From Elephas maximus indicus (taxonomy: Eukaryota; Chordata; Mammalia; Proboscidea; Elephantidae), in the NCBI RefSeq assembly GCF_024166365.1, contig NC_064839.1, forward strand, positions 14,928,878-14,992,877: a DNA stretch of 64,000 nucleotides, in the 5' to 3' direction. The position numbers and the translations under genes are program-made. Shown one piece after another: positions 1-63,274 of the stretch. The number at the start of each line of letters is the position of its first letter. The stretch's first letter is position 1. Below the pieces are notes generated by a model, which was not told the origin of the DNA, did no database searches, and worked only from the letters and a program-made list of their open reading frames with translations.

Positions 1-1032
1 CTTTGCCTCCCGCCCCTAAACTCTCCCAGGTTTCAGAAGTGCCTCCACTGCTGCTATGTTCCATTGTAACTATCTGTTTACACACCGGAGTCCCCACCCT
101 GGTGGTCTCTCAACTCCTGAAGAGCTGGGAGCCACAACACTTTTGGCCTTTTGGCCCCGTTTCCACATAACAGAGATTTAGGGACAGACATCTTTGGTTT
201 TTCAACGACTACATCTCCCATTACCTTCCTACCAGTGGCTTCCTTTTAAACTTTCATATACTCGCATCTAGGGGTCTGTTAGAGTATGTGGTTATGACAC
301 AATCCACAACAAAATACCAGCCACAGAAGTGGGTGTTGGAGGAAAACAAAATCAAAAAGATGAACGTGACTTCAAAAAAATTCCCTTCCACTACTCGGAT
401 ATAAAAGCACAAATCTAGCCCGGACAGCATGTAACAGCAGAGTCAGACATTAGACTCCAATAACTGTAAGCGCCAGCGCTTATTGAAGCACCAAGCTAAG
501 CACTTCCTATGCACTAAATCATTTATTCTCTGACAGCAAGCCTAGGGAGAGAGGCGGGTGGGTTGGGGCTGAACAGGAAGTGCACAGGTATATTCAGTCA
601 ATCATCTTGAGCTGAAAGTCTCACCTTTTAAAAAATTATCCACTCCTTATTACAAACGTAATATGCATTCACAATAGAACACTTGGAAAATATTTTTAAA
701 AAAACAAAGAAATTAAAATTACCTGTAATTTAATCTACCAAAGATAAATTTTTATTACCATTTTTTCCTATGGTTTTTACTTACAGTATATATGTACACA
801 CACATATACACACACAACTAGAATGACCAACTTATTCTGGTTTGCCTAGGACTTTCCCAGTTTTAGCACTAAAAGTCCTTCATCCTGGGCAACCCCTCAG
901 CCCTAGGCAAACTGGAATGGTTGGTTGCCTTAATACACACACACACTTTTTTTTTTTTTTTTTAATAACATTGTGATCATTCTGTACACACTGTTTTGTA
1001 ACCTAATCTCTTCACTTAAAAATATATTGTGG

Positions 1033-1409
1033 CTTTGCTGGATGAACTCCTGAAACTAATGCCCTGAGATAATCTTTAAATTTTAAGCCAAAAATATCCC
1101 CTGAAGTCTTCTTAAAACCAAATAATCATTTAGCTTAACTAGTAAAAAATGTCTGCCTTGAGCACTATGCTCTTTTAAGAATTATATGGGATCAAATTAA
1201 CAACAGTAACTCAAAAGATTAGATAAGAACCTTAGAGGGCAATGAGTTTATGTTAATGAGGAAGGAACAACTCAGAAAAGGAAGGTGAGAATGGTTGCAC
1301 AACTCAAAGAATGTAATCAGTGTCGCTGAATTATACATGTAGAAACCTTTGGATTGGTGTAGGTTTTGCTGTGTATATTCTCAACAACAACACCACAAAA
1401 TAAAATAAA
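1033..1409 (+). mobile_element. L1 3' UTR fragment (afrotherian family)
   Basis: Shares long blocks with 17700-18078 and 18441-18735, including ctgaaactaatgccctgaga, an interval with tttatgttaatg, and the ending ttctcaacaacaac before an A-rich tail. Confidence 0.65.
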
Positions 1410-1479
1410 TTTTATTGTTATTTAATGATTTTATAATTGGTGGTTGGAGATATATATATATATATATAATTGTGGCTTC

Positions 1480-3075
1480 AATGGAGGAGAATGAGAGTCC
1501 AGAAATAAATTCATACACCTATAGTCAACTGATTTTCAACAAGGGTGCAAAGTCTACTCAATGGGGAAAGAACAGTCTGTTCACCAAATGGTGCTGGGAC
1601 AACTGGATCTGTACATGCAAAAAAGGAAGTTGGACCCACACCTCACGCCACATATCAAGGACCACTTTGGAAAATATGGGAATGGATGATGATGACGCTG
1701 GAACCACATGATTAACATAACTAATCACTGAATTGTACATGTGAAGAATGTTGAAAAGGTGAACTATTTGTTACATATATATTTACCAAAATTTAAAAAA
1801 AAAAAAAAAAAAGGATCAATGACCTAATATAAGGACTAAACTGTAAAATTCTTAGAAGAAAACATTAGATATGACACCAAAAGCACATGCAACAAAAGAT
1901 GAAAGAGATCAACTGGACTTCATCAACATTAAAAACTTTTGTGTATCAAAGGACTCTATGGACAAAGTGAACAGACAACCTACAGCAAGGAAGAAAATAT
2001 TTGGGAGCCAGATACATGATAAAGGTCTAATATCCAGAATATACAAAGAACTTATACACCTCAACAACCAAAGGATAACCCAACTAAAAACGCAGACGAA
2101 GGACTTAAACAGGTATTTCCTCAAAGAAATGATCAATAAGGACAAGAAGAGATGCTCGACCATCATTAATCACTAATCAATAGGGAGATGCAAATCAGAA
2201 CCACAGTGAGGTACCACTTCACATGCACTAAGACGGCTATTACCAGAAAAACTGGAAATTACAGGTGGTGGCAAGGATGTGGAAAATTTGGAACCCTCAT
2301 CCATTGCTGGTGAGAATGTAAAATGGTGCAGCCACTGTGAAAAACATTTTGGTTGTTCCTCAAAAAGCTAGACATAGAATTAACATGAAGCCATTGCTGT
2401 CAAGTCGACTCTGACTCATACCAACCCTGCGGGACAGAGTAGAACTGCCCCACAGAGTTTCCAAGGAGTGGCTGGTGGATTTGAACTGCAGACCTTTTGG
2501 TTAGCAGCCAAGCTCTTAACCACTGCGCCACCAGGGCTCCAGAGTTATCACCTGACCTAGCAATTCCACTCCAAGGTAGGTATCCAAAAGACCTGAAAGC
2601 AGGAACTCAAACAGATACTTGTACACTAATGGTCACTGTGGCATTATTCGTAACAGTCAAAAGGTGGAAACAACCCAAGTGTCCATCAAGAGATGAATGG
2701 ACAAACAAAATGTAGTATATACATAAATGAAAGAATATTCAGCCATAAAGAGATGAACATGGATGAACCTTGAAAGCATTAAGCTGAGTGAAATAAGACA
2801 GCCACAAAAGGACAAATACATGACATATCTACAACAGGCAAATGTATAGCGAGAAAAGCTTACTAGTGGTTACCAGGGCCAGAGGAAGGAGAAAATGCAG
2901 AGTTACTGCTGAAAGTGAACTGAGCTTGGGGTGATGGAAAAGTTTTAGAAGTAAATAATGGTGATGGTAGCAAACCATGGTGAATGGAATTAATATCACT
3001 GAATTGTACAATTAGAAATGGTTAAAGTGGCAAAATTTTGTTATACGTATTTTATCGCAATAAAATTAAATATAT
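1480..3075 (+). mobile_element. L1 3'-end fragment, composite
   Basis: L1 ORF2 C-terminal remnants (ttttcaacaagggtgcaaag; later the catccattgctggtgagaatg region) and the typical 3' end with agaatattcagccataaaga, ending in an AATAAA-like tail. Interrupted by A-rich sequence near 1795-1812 and by an AfroSINE at 2386-2540. Reading frames are broken. Confidence 0.7.
2386..2540 (-). mobile_element. AfroSINE
   Basis: Complement of the consensus: tgtcaagtcgactctgactc at the 3' end, gccccacagagtttccaagg in the middle and ccactgcgccaccagggctc at the tRNA-derived head. Inserted in an L1. Confidence 0.85.
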
Positions 3076-3196
3076 TCATAGATGGATTGAGAAGCTATTT
3101 TCCCATGTCATAAAGAATCTTTTGTGACATTTTTTATGACGATTGTGGCTACATTGTATTCCATTTACCACTGTATCCTTTCATATAACCAGTTCC

Positions 3197-3395
3197 TTGT
3201 TGTTGCTGTTGTTACATGCCATCCAGTCGATTCCGACTCACAGCGACCCTATGTACAACAGAACGGAACACTGCTGGTCCTGGGCCATCCTCACAATTGT
3301 TGCTATGCTTGAGCCCATTGTTGCAGCCACTGTGTTAATCTACCTTGTTGAGTCTTCCTCTTTTTCGCTGACCCTCTACTTTACCAAGCAGTTCC
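3197..3395 (-). mobile_element. RTE 3'-end fragment
   Basis: Matches the 3' end of the RTE element at 45179-48393: gtcgattccgactcacagcg, then agcccattgttgcagccact and ttgttgagtcttcctctttt. Confidence 0.7.
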
Positions 3396-3688
3396 CTATT
3401 ATTAGATAACCAGGTTTCTAGCTGCATTACTTTTAAGTTACCTTTGGTTCTACAACTAATAAAGGCAGGAACAGCAGGAAAAAAACCATATACACACATG
3501 AAACACAGATTGTAACCCTCCAGGGCAGCCATATTTTACTTCGATAAAATATTTATCATTCTCAGTCTCAGACAGCTGCATTAGTGTGGCTGAAAGGCAT
3601 CAGAAAAAGGCTCAGCAAACTCTCTCCACTCCGTCTATGACAGCATACATGGTGATTCATTAATGCCCGAAAAGATATTAAATCCTTA

Positions 3689-56768
<53,080 letters not shown>

Positions 56769-57119
56769 CCTTGCGGCTGGGGACGACCAGACCAGGGACT
56801 GCACAGGCTCTTACCGGAGCCCGGGACCGGTCCCTACACCGGGCTCCCCTCACTCTGGCCTAGCCACAGACGCTTTTTCTTCGCCACGGACTTAGCAACA
56901 GCCTTGTCTGCCATTGGCTCCGTTTTCACCTTGACCAATCAAAGCTAAGCTTACTGCCATGCCCGTCGCTCCTGGCAATTAGTGGGTACCATTCAAATCT
57001 TCACCAATGCGGAAAGAGTCCGCCTCCCCGTTCTCCTATTGGCCACTTCGATGTCCATCTGTAACACCATAGCCAATCCGGCGCTCTGAAAGACGGAGAG
57101 CAGGGGAGATGGAGGAGCC
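56769..57119. promoter_or_regulatory. Bidirectional CpG-rich promoter of CEP89 and FAAP24
   Basis: About 350 bp separate the CEP89 start codon from FAAP24 exon 1. The interval is rich in CpG and holds five CCAAT boxes: 56913-56917 (-), 56935-56939 (+), 57004-57008 (+), 57038-57042 (-), 57073-57077 (+). No TATA box is apparent. Several NF-Y sites in both orientations at head-to-head genes are typical of bidirectional housekeeping promoters. The CpG-rich zone extends into both first exons. Confidence 0.8.
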
Positions 57120-57139
57120 ATGAGCGGACGCGGCTCCAG
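57085..57139 (+). other. FAAP24: FAAP24 exon 1 (5' UTR, possibly coding)
   Basis: A CAG|GTAATG donor at 57139/57140 just downstream of the CCAAT boxes marks the likely end of the first exon. The left boundary is a guess. It contains an ATG at 57120 (G at -3) that reads in frame into the FAAP24 start after splicing to 57450. Confidence 0.55.
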
Positions 57140-57462
57140 GTAATGCCGGTCGCTGGAACCCCTCTGTGGGGACCCAGGCGGCGTCCCGGCTGTTTCGGCC
57201 CCCGCCCTGGTCTGGACTGAGGAGCCACAGCGCAGACCGAGCTGGGGTATCGGGGGGGTAGGCAGGTGACGAAAATGCGGGACACGCCACCTGGAGAGGA
57301 ATCCCCTGATTCTTAGCCTTTGCAAATAACTCCATCTTTTAAAGAACACTCTGCAGACGGGAACCTGCCAAAGAGGCCCCGGTTTCGAGGGCAACTTGGG
57401 CCGTGTGCACAAGAACCTATCCAGTGCTATTTTGCATTTCCCTCATTAGAGCAAAATCACCG

Positions 57463-57568
57463 ATGGAAAGGACCAACGCTGATGACACAGGCCCCATACA
57501 CGTGCCTTTTGGGTACGTTGTGGCCAGTGAGAAATGGCGTGGGTCCGAGCTGGCGCAGGGGTTGCAAG
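57463..57568 (+). CDS. FAAP24: FAAP24 first coding exon
   Basis: The exon begins at 57450 after acceptor ctcattag. ATG at 57463 opens MERTNADDTGPIHVPFGYVV and the segment ends LAQGLQ with a split Gly codon. The donor is CAAG|GTCAGT. Confidence 0.93.
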
Positions 57569-60286
57569 GTCAGTGGGCTGCCCTCTGCATAATCCTGTCC
57601 CCCGCCCCGCCCCGCTTTTTTAAATGTCCAACACTTTTCCTCTAAAGCTCGCGGAAATCATTTTCTTGTCTTTAAGGGAAAATTAAACTCCTTTTTGAGG
57701 ATTGCCTGACACCGGTAGATTTTTACTTGTCTAGCAGATCCTGCGTTCTTTATATCACGGAAGCCGATTTGGTGGCGGGAAATGGCTACAGAAAGAGGCT
57801 TGTTCGGGTTAGAAATGTAAGTACTGAATGAAACGAAACAGGAATGAAAATTTACTTGTATCTGGCCGTTTCCCCATTCCTTGGAATAATTTATATGAAA
57901 CCATTGGCCATTCCAAACCCTTTGCCTCCTCCTTTTCCTGAAATCAAGGAGTGACGTCTTTCTTAGAAGGGATTTTGTTACAAAATGGTTTATTGTCTAA
58001 TTTTTCTTCTTTGAAGTCCAGTAATCTTCAAGGGATCATACTAGTTGAAAAGACACAGATGAGTGAGCAATACTTCCCAGCTGTACAGAAGTTTACTGTC
58101 CTGGACCTTGGGATGGTGTTGCTTCCAGTGGCCAGCCAGATGGAAGCATCCCGCCTCATTATCCAGTTAGTAAGTACTGACACCTTTTCCACAAAGCTCT
58201 TGCAGCTTACTGCTTTGCTATATCATTCCATATGTTGGTTTATAAAACCTTTTTGAGAAATTTAAGTTCGGAAGCTGCCTTGCAGCTAGCTGAGCCTGCA
58301 GCAGCCCATTTTAGGCACCTATATAATAAAGTGAAGCAGTTGGAAACCGGATTTTAGACTCTCAGGTGGTGGTGACTGTCATTCATTATTCTGCACCTAT
58401 GCTGGTGATGATGTCAACTAGCATCTGCTCAGCCTCATCCCCACGTATCTTTTGTTAAGTAAGCATCAGGGCATTTCTATGTGGAAGTTTATAATTTTTT
58501 TTTTAACTGGTTCTCATTGTCGTCACTGATTTTAACTTGGCTGCAGTATCTTCTGGGAAATGTTATCTGTGATGCCTAAGACTTATTTCAGACTTATCAG
58601 TCAGAATGTAGGGATAGGGCCTGAGCATCAATTTTTTGTTATTATTATTATTGTACTTTTTTTTTTTAATTGTTTTAGGTGAAAGTTTACAGCTCAATTT
58701 CTCATTCAAAATTTTATACAGTGTTTTGCAACATCGGCTGCAGTCCCCACGATGTGACAGCATACTCCCCCTTTCCACCCTGAGTTCCCTGTGCCAATTC
58801 CTCCAGTTGCTGTCCCTTCCTGCCTTCTCATCTCACTTTTTGGACAGGAGCCTCCCATTTGGTCTCGTATGCTTGATTGAACTAGGAAGCATGTTCCTCA
58901 CATGGGTTATTTTTTTTGTTTTATAGGCCTGTCTAATCTGTCTGAAAAGTGGGCTTAAGGAATGGTTTCAGTTCTGGGTTAGCAGAGTGTCCGGGGGCCA
59001 TAGTTTTGGGAGTTCCTCCAGTCTCTGTCAGACCAGTAAATCTCTGGTCTTTTTTTTTTTTTTTGTAAATTTGAATTCTGTTCTACATTTTTCTCCTGCT
59101 CTTTTTGGAGTGCTCTGTTGTGATCCCTGTCAGAGCAGTCATTGGTGGTAGCTGGGCCCCATCTAGTTCTTCTGGTCTCAGGCTGATGGAATCTCAGGTT
59201 CATGTGGTCCTGTGAGCTAATATTTTCCTTGTGTCTTTGATTTTCTTCATTCTTCTTTGCCCCAGATGCGATGAGACCAATAGACATCTTAAGAGAACTG
59301 CTTGCAAGCTTTTAAGACCCCAGACACGACTCACCAAAGTGGGATGTCGAACATTTTCTTTATGAACTGTGTTATGCCAGTTGACCTAGATACCCGCCAT
59401 GACTATGGTCTCCAGCCCCCTTTTGTTGTTTTTAAATCTCCCTCTGATTCCAATGTGCTGCTAGCTTTGAAAACCAAGCTGGAAATGCAAACAGCCCCCT
59501 ATTTTCACAGATCCCTCTCTGCTCCCTCTACACCCCTTGCTTCACTATCCCTAACTTCTTCGATAAAACGCTTCTTTGTATAACCACCACTAACTGAAAC
59601 CTGGATTTCTCCTTTGCTCAGCAAACTTCCTCCAGGTCCCATATCAAGCAGACCCAGTCTAGATATGGCTGTCATTTAATCCTATACAGTTGAAAAGTTT
59701 CTTTATGAACCATAGGAAAGTGTTCTCAGAGTATGTTTTTCATTAGTTTTGTCCTAAACATTCTGAAAACTCAAGTTTTTGTAAATTTTTTGTTGTTAAT
59801 CTCTTAACTCTTTTGTATGGTCATATGGTTCAATTTTTCAGTAACTTTTTTTGCTGGTATCTGAAAAATCATATTCATGATAGATGAAGACGTGAAAAGT
59901 AAGACATTTGCATTTGCACCTGTAAGTCACACTGAACCAAAGAGAAGAAATAAATTTCCACAGAACAAATTTTAAGACGACAGCCCATCCTCTAGAGGGC
60001 GCTCATGTGCTTTTCCCCGCTTTAATTTCCTGTTCAGGTCCAAGAACAAACCAAAGAGCCCAGTAAGAACCCTTTTGTCAGGAAGAAATGCACTGTGCTC
60101 TCTGAGCCATCCCTTCTTCGAACTGTGCAGCAGATCCCAGGAGTGGGAAAAGTGAAAGCTCCCCTTCTGCTTCAGAAATTCCCAAGTATCCAGGAGTTAA
60201 GTAATGCATCCATCCACGAGCTGGAGCAAGTCGTTGGACAAGCAGTAGCACAGCAAATTCACACATTTTTCACACAGTCCAGGTGA
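57463..60286 (+). CDS. FAAP24: FAAP24, Fanconi anemia core complex-associated protein 24
   Basis: Four coding exons (57463-57568, 57677-57816, 58017-58169, 60038-60286) splice in frame to 215 residues and TGA at 60284-60286, the length of human FAAP24. The protein belongs to the XPF/MUS81 family: an inactive ERCC4-type nuclease fold (about residues 17-135) followed by tandem helix-hairpin-helix motifs (about residues 157-213, with IPGVGKVKAPLLLQKFPS). It pairs with FANCM, binds single-stranded and branched DNA, and helps bring the Fanconi core complex to stalled forks and crosslinks in the nucleus. The start at 57463 (MERTNADDTG) matches the usual human start; an in-frame ATG in exon 1 could add 11 residues. 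It lies head to head with CEP89 and shares its promoter. Confidence 0.96.
57677..57816 (+). CDS. FAAP24: FAAP24 second coding exon
   Basis: Acceptor tttaag, then GKIKLLFEDCLTPVDFYLSS and on to RKRLVRVRN, donor GTAAGT. It encodes the first half of the nuclease-like fold. It seems to carry one extra residue (Val in LTPVDFY) relative to my recollection of human LTPDFY. Confidence 0.94.
58017..58169 (+). CDS. FAAP24: FAAP24 third coding exon
   Basis: Fifty-one codons from SSNLQGIILVEKTQMSEQYF to QMEASRLIIQL, donor GTAAGT. The acceptor is ttgaag at 58015-58016; the nearby cag at 58019-58021 would begin with TAA in this frame, so the upstream AG is the usable one. Confidence 0.92.
58170..60037. 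other. FAAP24 last intron (between third and fourth coding exons)
   Basis: Its middle is a reverse L1 3' UTR-family element (58662-59645). The flanks 58170-58660 and 59650-60037 show no recognised feature. Confidence 0.55.
58662..59645 (-). mobile_element. L1 3' UTR-family element, reverse, in FAAP24 intron
   Basis: Complement of the family: ttttaggtgaaagtttacag, cctgtcagagcagtcattgg, ttgcaagcttttaagacccc and tgaactgtgttatgccagtt. Antisense to FAAP24. Confidence 0.7.
60038..60286 (+). CDS. FAAP24: FAAP24 last coding exon (HhH domain)
   Basis: Acceptor ctgttcag precedes VQEQTKEPSKNPF. The exon encodes the C-terminal helix-hairpin-helix pair (LLRTVQQIPGVGKVKAPLL and LEQVVGQAVAQQI) and ends TFFTQSR-stop. 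It appears one residue shorter than human just before SEPSLL, which offsets the extra Val of the second coding exon. Confidence 0.95.
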   Translation, partial: VQEQTKEPSKNPFVRKKCTVLSEPSLLRTVQQIPGVGKVKAPLLLQKFPSIQELSNASIHELEQVVGQAVAQQIHTFFTQSR

Positions 60287-60381
60287 CGGCTCTCCTTATG
60301 GCATCTACTACATTTTCTTCTTCAGACCAGAAACTACATAATTTTGTATTTAAAAGTCAAGAAAAAGTATTTCCTCTCACT

Positions 60382-60683
60382 GAAAAATGAGGTGCAGCCT
60401 AAATGAGGCCTCACTCTATGGGTTCCAGCTGTTAAGTTAGTGGGCATCAGATGGCACTCCCCTCATTCTTCTAGGATGAAAAGGGGCTTTGGGGATCTTC
60501 CTAAGACAGTTTAATTTAGGGACTCTTATAGAAAAATGAGGTGCAGCCTAAATGAGGCCTCAGTCTATGGGTTCCAGCCGTTAAGTTAGTGGGCATCAGA
60601 TGGCACTCCCCTCATTCTTCTAGGATGAAAAGGGCCTTTGGGGATCTTCCTAAGACAGTCAGTTTAATTTAGGGACTCTTATA
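60382..60683 (+). repeat. Tandem duplication in FAAP24 3' region (149 and 153 bp)
   Basis: Copy 1 at 60382-60530 and copy 2 at 60531-60683 start with gaaaaatgaggtgcagccta and end with agggactcttata. I see three substitutions and a 4-bp gtca insertion between them. Confidence 0.93.
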
Positions 60684-60691
60684 CTCAGCAG

Positions 60692-60859
60692 GGAAACCCT
60701 GGTGGCATTGTGGTTAAGTGCTACAGCTGCTAACTGAAGAGGTCAGCCGTTTGAATCCGCCAGGTGCTCCTTGGAAACTCTATGGGGCAGTTCTCCTCTG
60801 TCCTGTAGGGTCGCTATGAGTTGAAATTGACTCAACGGCCGTGGGGTTTTTTTTTTTGG
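60692..60859 (+). mobile_element. AfroSINE in FAAP24 3' region
   Basis: ggaaaccctggtggcattgt head to T-rich tail. tatactcagcag (60680-60691) and tatactctgcag (60860-60871) form a 12-bp target-site duplication with one mismatch. Confidence 0.92.
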
Positions 60860-61073
60860 TATACTCTGCAGAAAACCAGCCTGGGCAGATTTTAATGTGT
60901 GACCTTAACCTACATCTACCATGGAAAGTCTTCTAAAGCCTCAGGTGTTGGATGTGACCATCTAAAGAAAACAAACCTACAATTGAGTACTATAAGCCCC
61001 TTGTCCCTGGTGTCAGTGCTGCTGTTGTTCAGGTCTGGTCTAAATATACCTGTGCTTTGAGGCTGCCAATGTA

Positions 61074-61079
61074 AATAAA
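61074..61079 (+). terminator. FAAP24: Candidate FAAP24 poly(A) signal
   Basis: AATAAA about 790 bp after the FAAP24 stop, followed by T-rich sequence (ttttctttcttttttgg). It is the first canonical hexamer I noticed on the plus strand after the stop codon; use is not proven. Confidence 0.45.
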
Positions 61080-61975
61080 CAATTGTACTGCCTTTTCTTT
61101 CTTTTTTGGTAGCTGTAGTTTGTTTATAGCCACTAGGCAGGTCTTCTGAACCCAGTGCTTTAAGAAAGCCTGCTGTCTGAAATTCCCATTTAAAGGTAAG
61201 AAACTAATGCATGAGAGAGGAAAAGAACGTGTTTGTACACGTACGACCCTACAAAGGCTGGGTACACACAAAATAGCCAGAGCAGCTGCATCCAGTGAGG
61301 GGAACTGGGGGCTGGGACTGAAAGGTAAAATGGCCAAAGAATAAGTACGATTAAAGATGTCATGTTTTAAAAGGTACTAAGATAACTTGAAAGCTCTAAG
61401 TTCCGCTTTGTGAAATGCTAGTCATTTTTAAAAACTCAAACAATAGAAATATTTTGCACATTAGGCTAGAAATCATTTGAAAGAGGAAGGAATTAAAATG
61501 AAATAAAAGTAAAAAACATGAACTTGGTAAAAAGATGTAAACAACTGAAGTGCCCATCAATGGATAAATGGATAGAGAAAATGTGGTACAGACACACAAT
61601 GGAATACTATGCAGCCATAAAGAATGGTGAATCCTTGAAACAACGTGGATGAATCTGGAGGACATTATGCTGAGTAAAAAAGTCAATCAGAAAAGCACAA
61701 ATGTTGTATGATCTTACTTTTATAAGAACAGGTATACATAGAGACCAACATTCTTTGGTGGTTACCAGGGACAGGTGGTGGGAAGAGGGAGATTTGTTCC
61801 CTAGACAGCAGACACTTGTTATTTTTGGTGATGGGAAATGTAACAGCAAATGTGGATGAAGTGTGTACATTGAGACCAGGGTAAACAATGTCACTCAGAT
61901 ATACACAAGAAAAAAGGACCTTTTTTGGTAATTGCTATGGCATATATATAATTCTCCAACAACCAAAAATATGCG

Positions 61976-62065
61976 GGTATTATATATACATATGTGTATA
62001 GGTATGAATATGTGTGTATATAGGTGTGTGCATATGTGCGTATGTGTATATATATATTCACATAT
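61976..62065. repeat. TA/TG-rich simple sequence
   Basis: Degenerate (TATG/TATA) repeat inside the L1 3' UTR; a shorter counterpart lies near 62370-62398. Confidence 0.7.
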
Positions 62066-62397
62066 ATAATAGACCACATAGGGGACACACAGATACTTCT
62101 TAGACATAACCAAACACCTCACAGGATTGGTTTGCTGGGTTTGAAAGCTTAGGATGATAGTCTCGTGGGACAACTCAGTCAGTTGGCATTATATAGTTCA
62201 TAAAGCTTATGTTCTACATCCTAGTTTGGTAGTAGTGTCTAGGGTCTTAAAAGCTTGTGAGCTTTTAAATGATGTCACTAAAACGTACGCAAGAAAGAAG
62301 GGCCTGTTGGTGATTGCTATAGCATATATAATTTTGAAACAGCAAAAACAACCAAAGTACCTATTTGCAGGTATATACATAGGCATATATGTGTATG

Positions 62398-62455
62398 TTG
62401 TTGTTAGGTGCCATTGAGTCAGTTCCGACTCAGCAATCTTATGTACAACAGAGGG
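62398..62455 (-). mobile_element. Short RTE 3'-end scrap
   Basis: gttgttgttaggtgccattg plus agtcagttccgactcagcaa and cttatgtacaacaga, the complement of the RTE tail. Confidence 0.55.
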
Positions 62456-63274
62456 AAAGTTATGGATACTTCTTAGATATAACCAGATGGCTTGCAGGAT
62501 TGGATTCCAGGGTTTGAAGGATTAGGACCATAGTCTCGTGAGATGTCTCAGCCAATTGGCATAATATAGTTCAGAAAGTTATATTCTACATCCTAGTTTG
62601 GTGAGTAGTGTCTAGATCTTAAAAGCTTGCAGCCATCTAAGATAAAACTATTGGTCTCTACTCATCCGGGGCAAAAGAGACAGAAGGAAACCAAAAATTT
62701 GGAGAAGTAACTAGTCTACAGGACTAATAGTCTACACAAACCACGGCCTCATCTACCCTGAGACCAGAAAAACCAGATGGTGCCTGACTACCACTACCAA
62801 CTGTTCTTGATAGGTGGACCCTGATAGGATGGGAGAAAAATGTAGAACAGAACCTCAAATTCTTAAAAAAAGTCAAACTTACTGGACCAGTTGAGACCGG
62901 AGGACTCCCCAAGACTATTGCTGTGAGATACTTTAAACCCTGAACCGAAACTATCTCCTGAGGTCACCTTTCAGCTAAATAACAGACTGGCCACAAAATA
63001 AAGAATATCACCCATGAGTACCGTGCTTTCTTTAAAAAATCTTAAATGAGACCAAACAGTCAAGAGTTACTTTAAAAACAAAGATGAGACTACATCAGAG
63101 GGCAGGGAAACTAGATCACTAGAAGCAGAACAACCATAACAGGAACGATGTTCACACATTGTAAAGAATGTAACCAATGTCACTGAACAATTTGAGTAGA
63201 AATTGTTCAACGGGAACCTAATCTGTTGTATCAGCTTTCACTGAAAACACAATAAACTATTATTTAAAGAAAAA

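Larger units (their letters stand above)
61531..63272 (+). mobile_element. L1 3' end with 3' UTR, internally duplicated
   Basis: The ORF2 end (gtgcccatcaatggataaat, acaatggaatactatgcagc) continues into the family 3' UTR. About 370 bp of the UTR appears twice (about 61905-62275 and 62285-62640). It ends cactgaaaacacaataaact with an A-rich tail, filling the space between FAAP24 and the presumed RHPN2 3' end. Confidence 0.7.

Noticed and set aside
3335-3532. Possible CEP89 exon 15 on the minus strand downstream of exon 14
   Set aside because: The translation (GKVEGQRKRGR type) is the RTE C-terminal fragment; it lacks CEP89 similarity.
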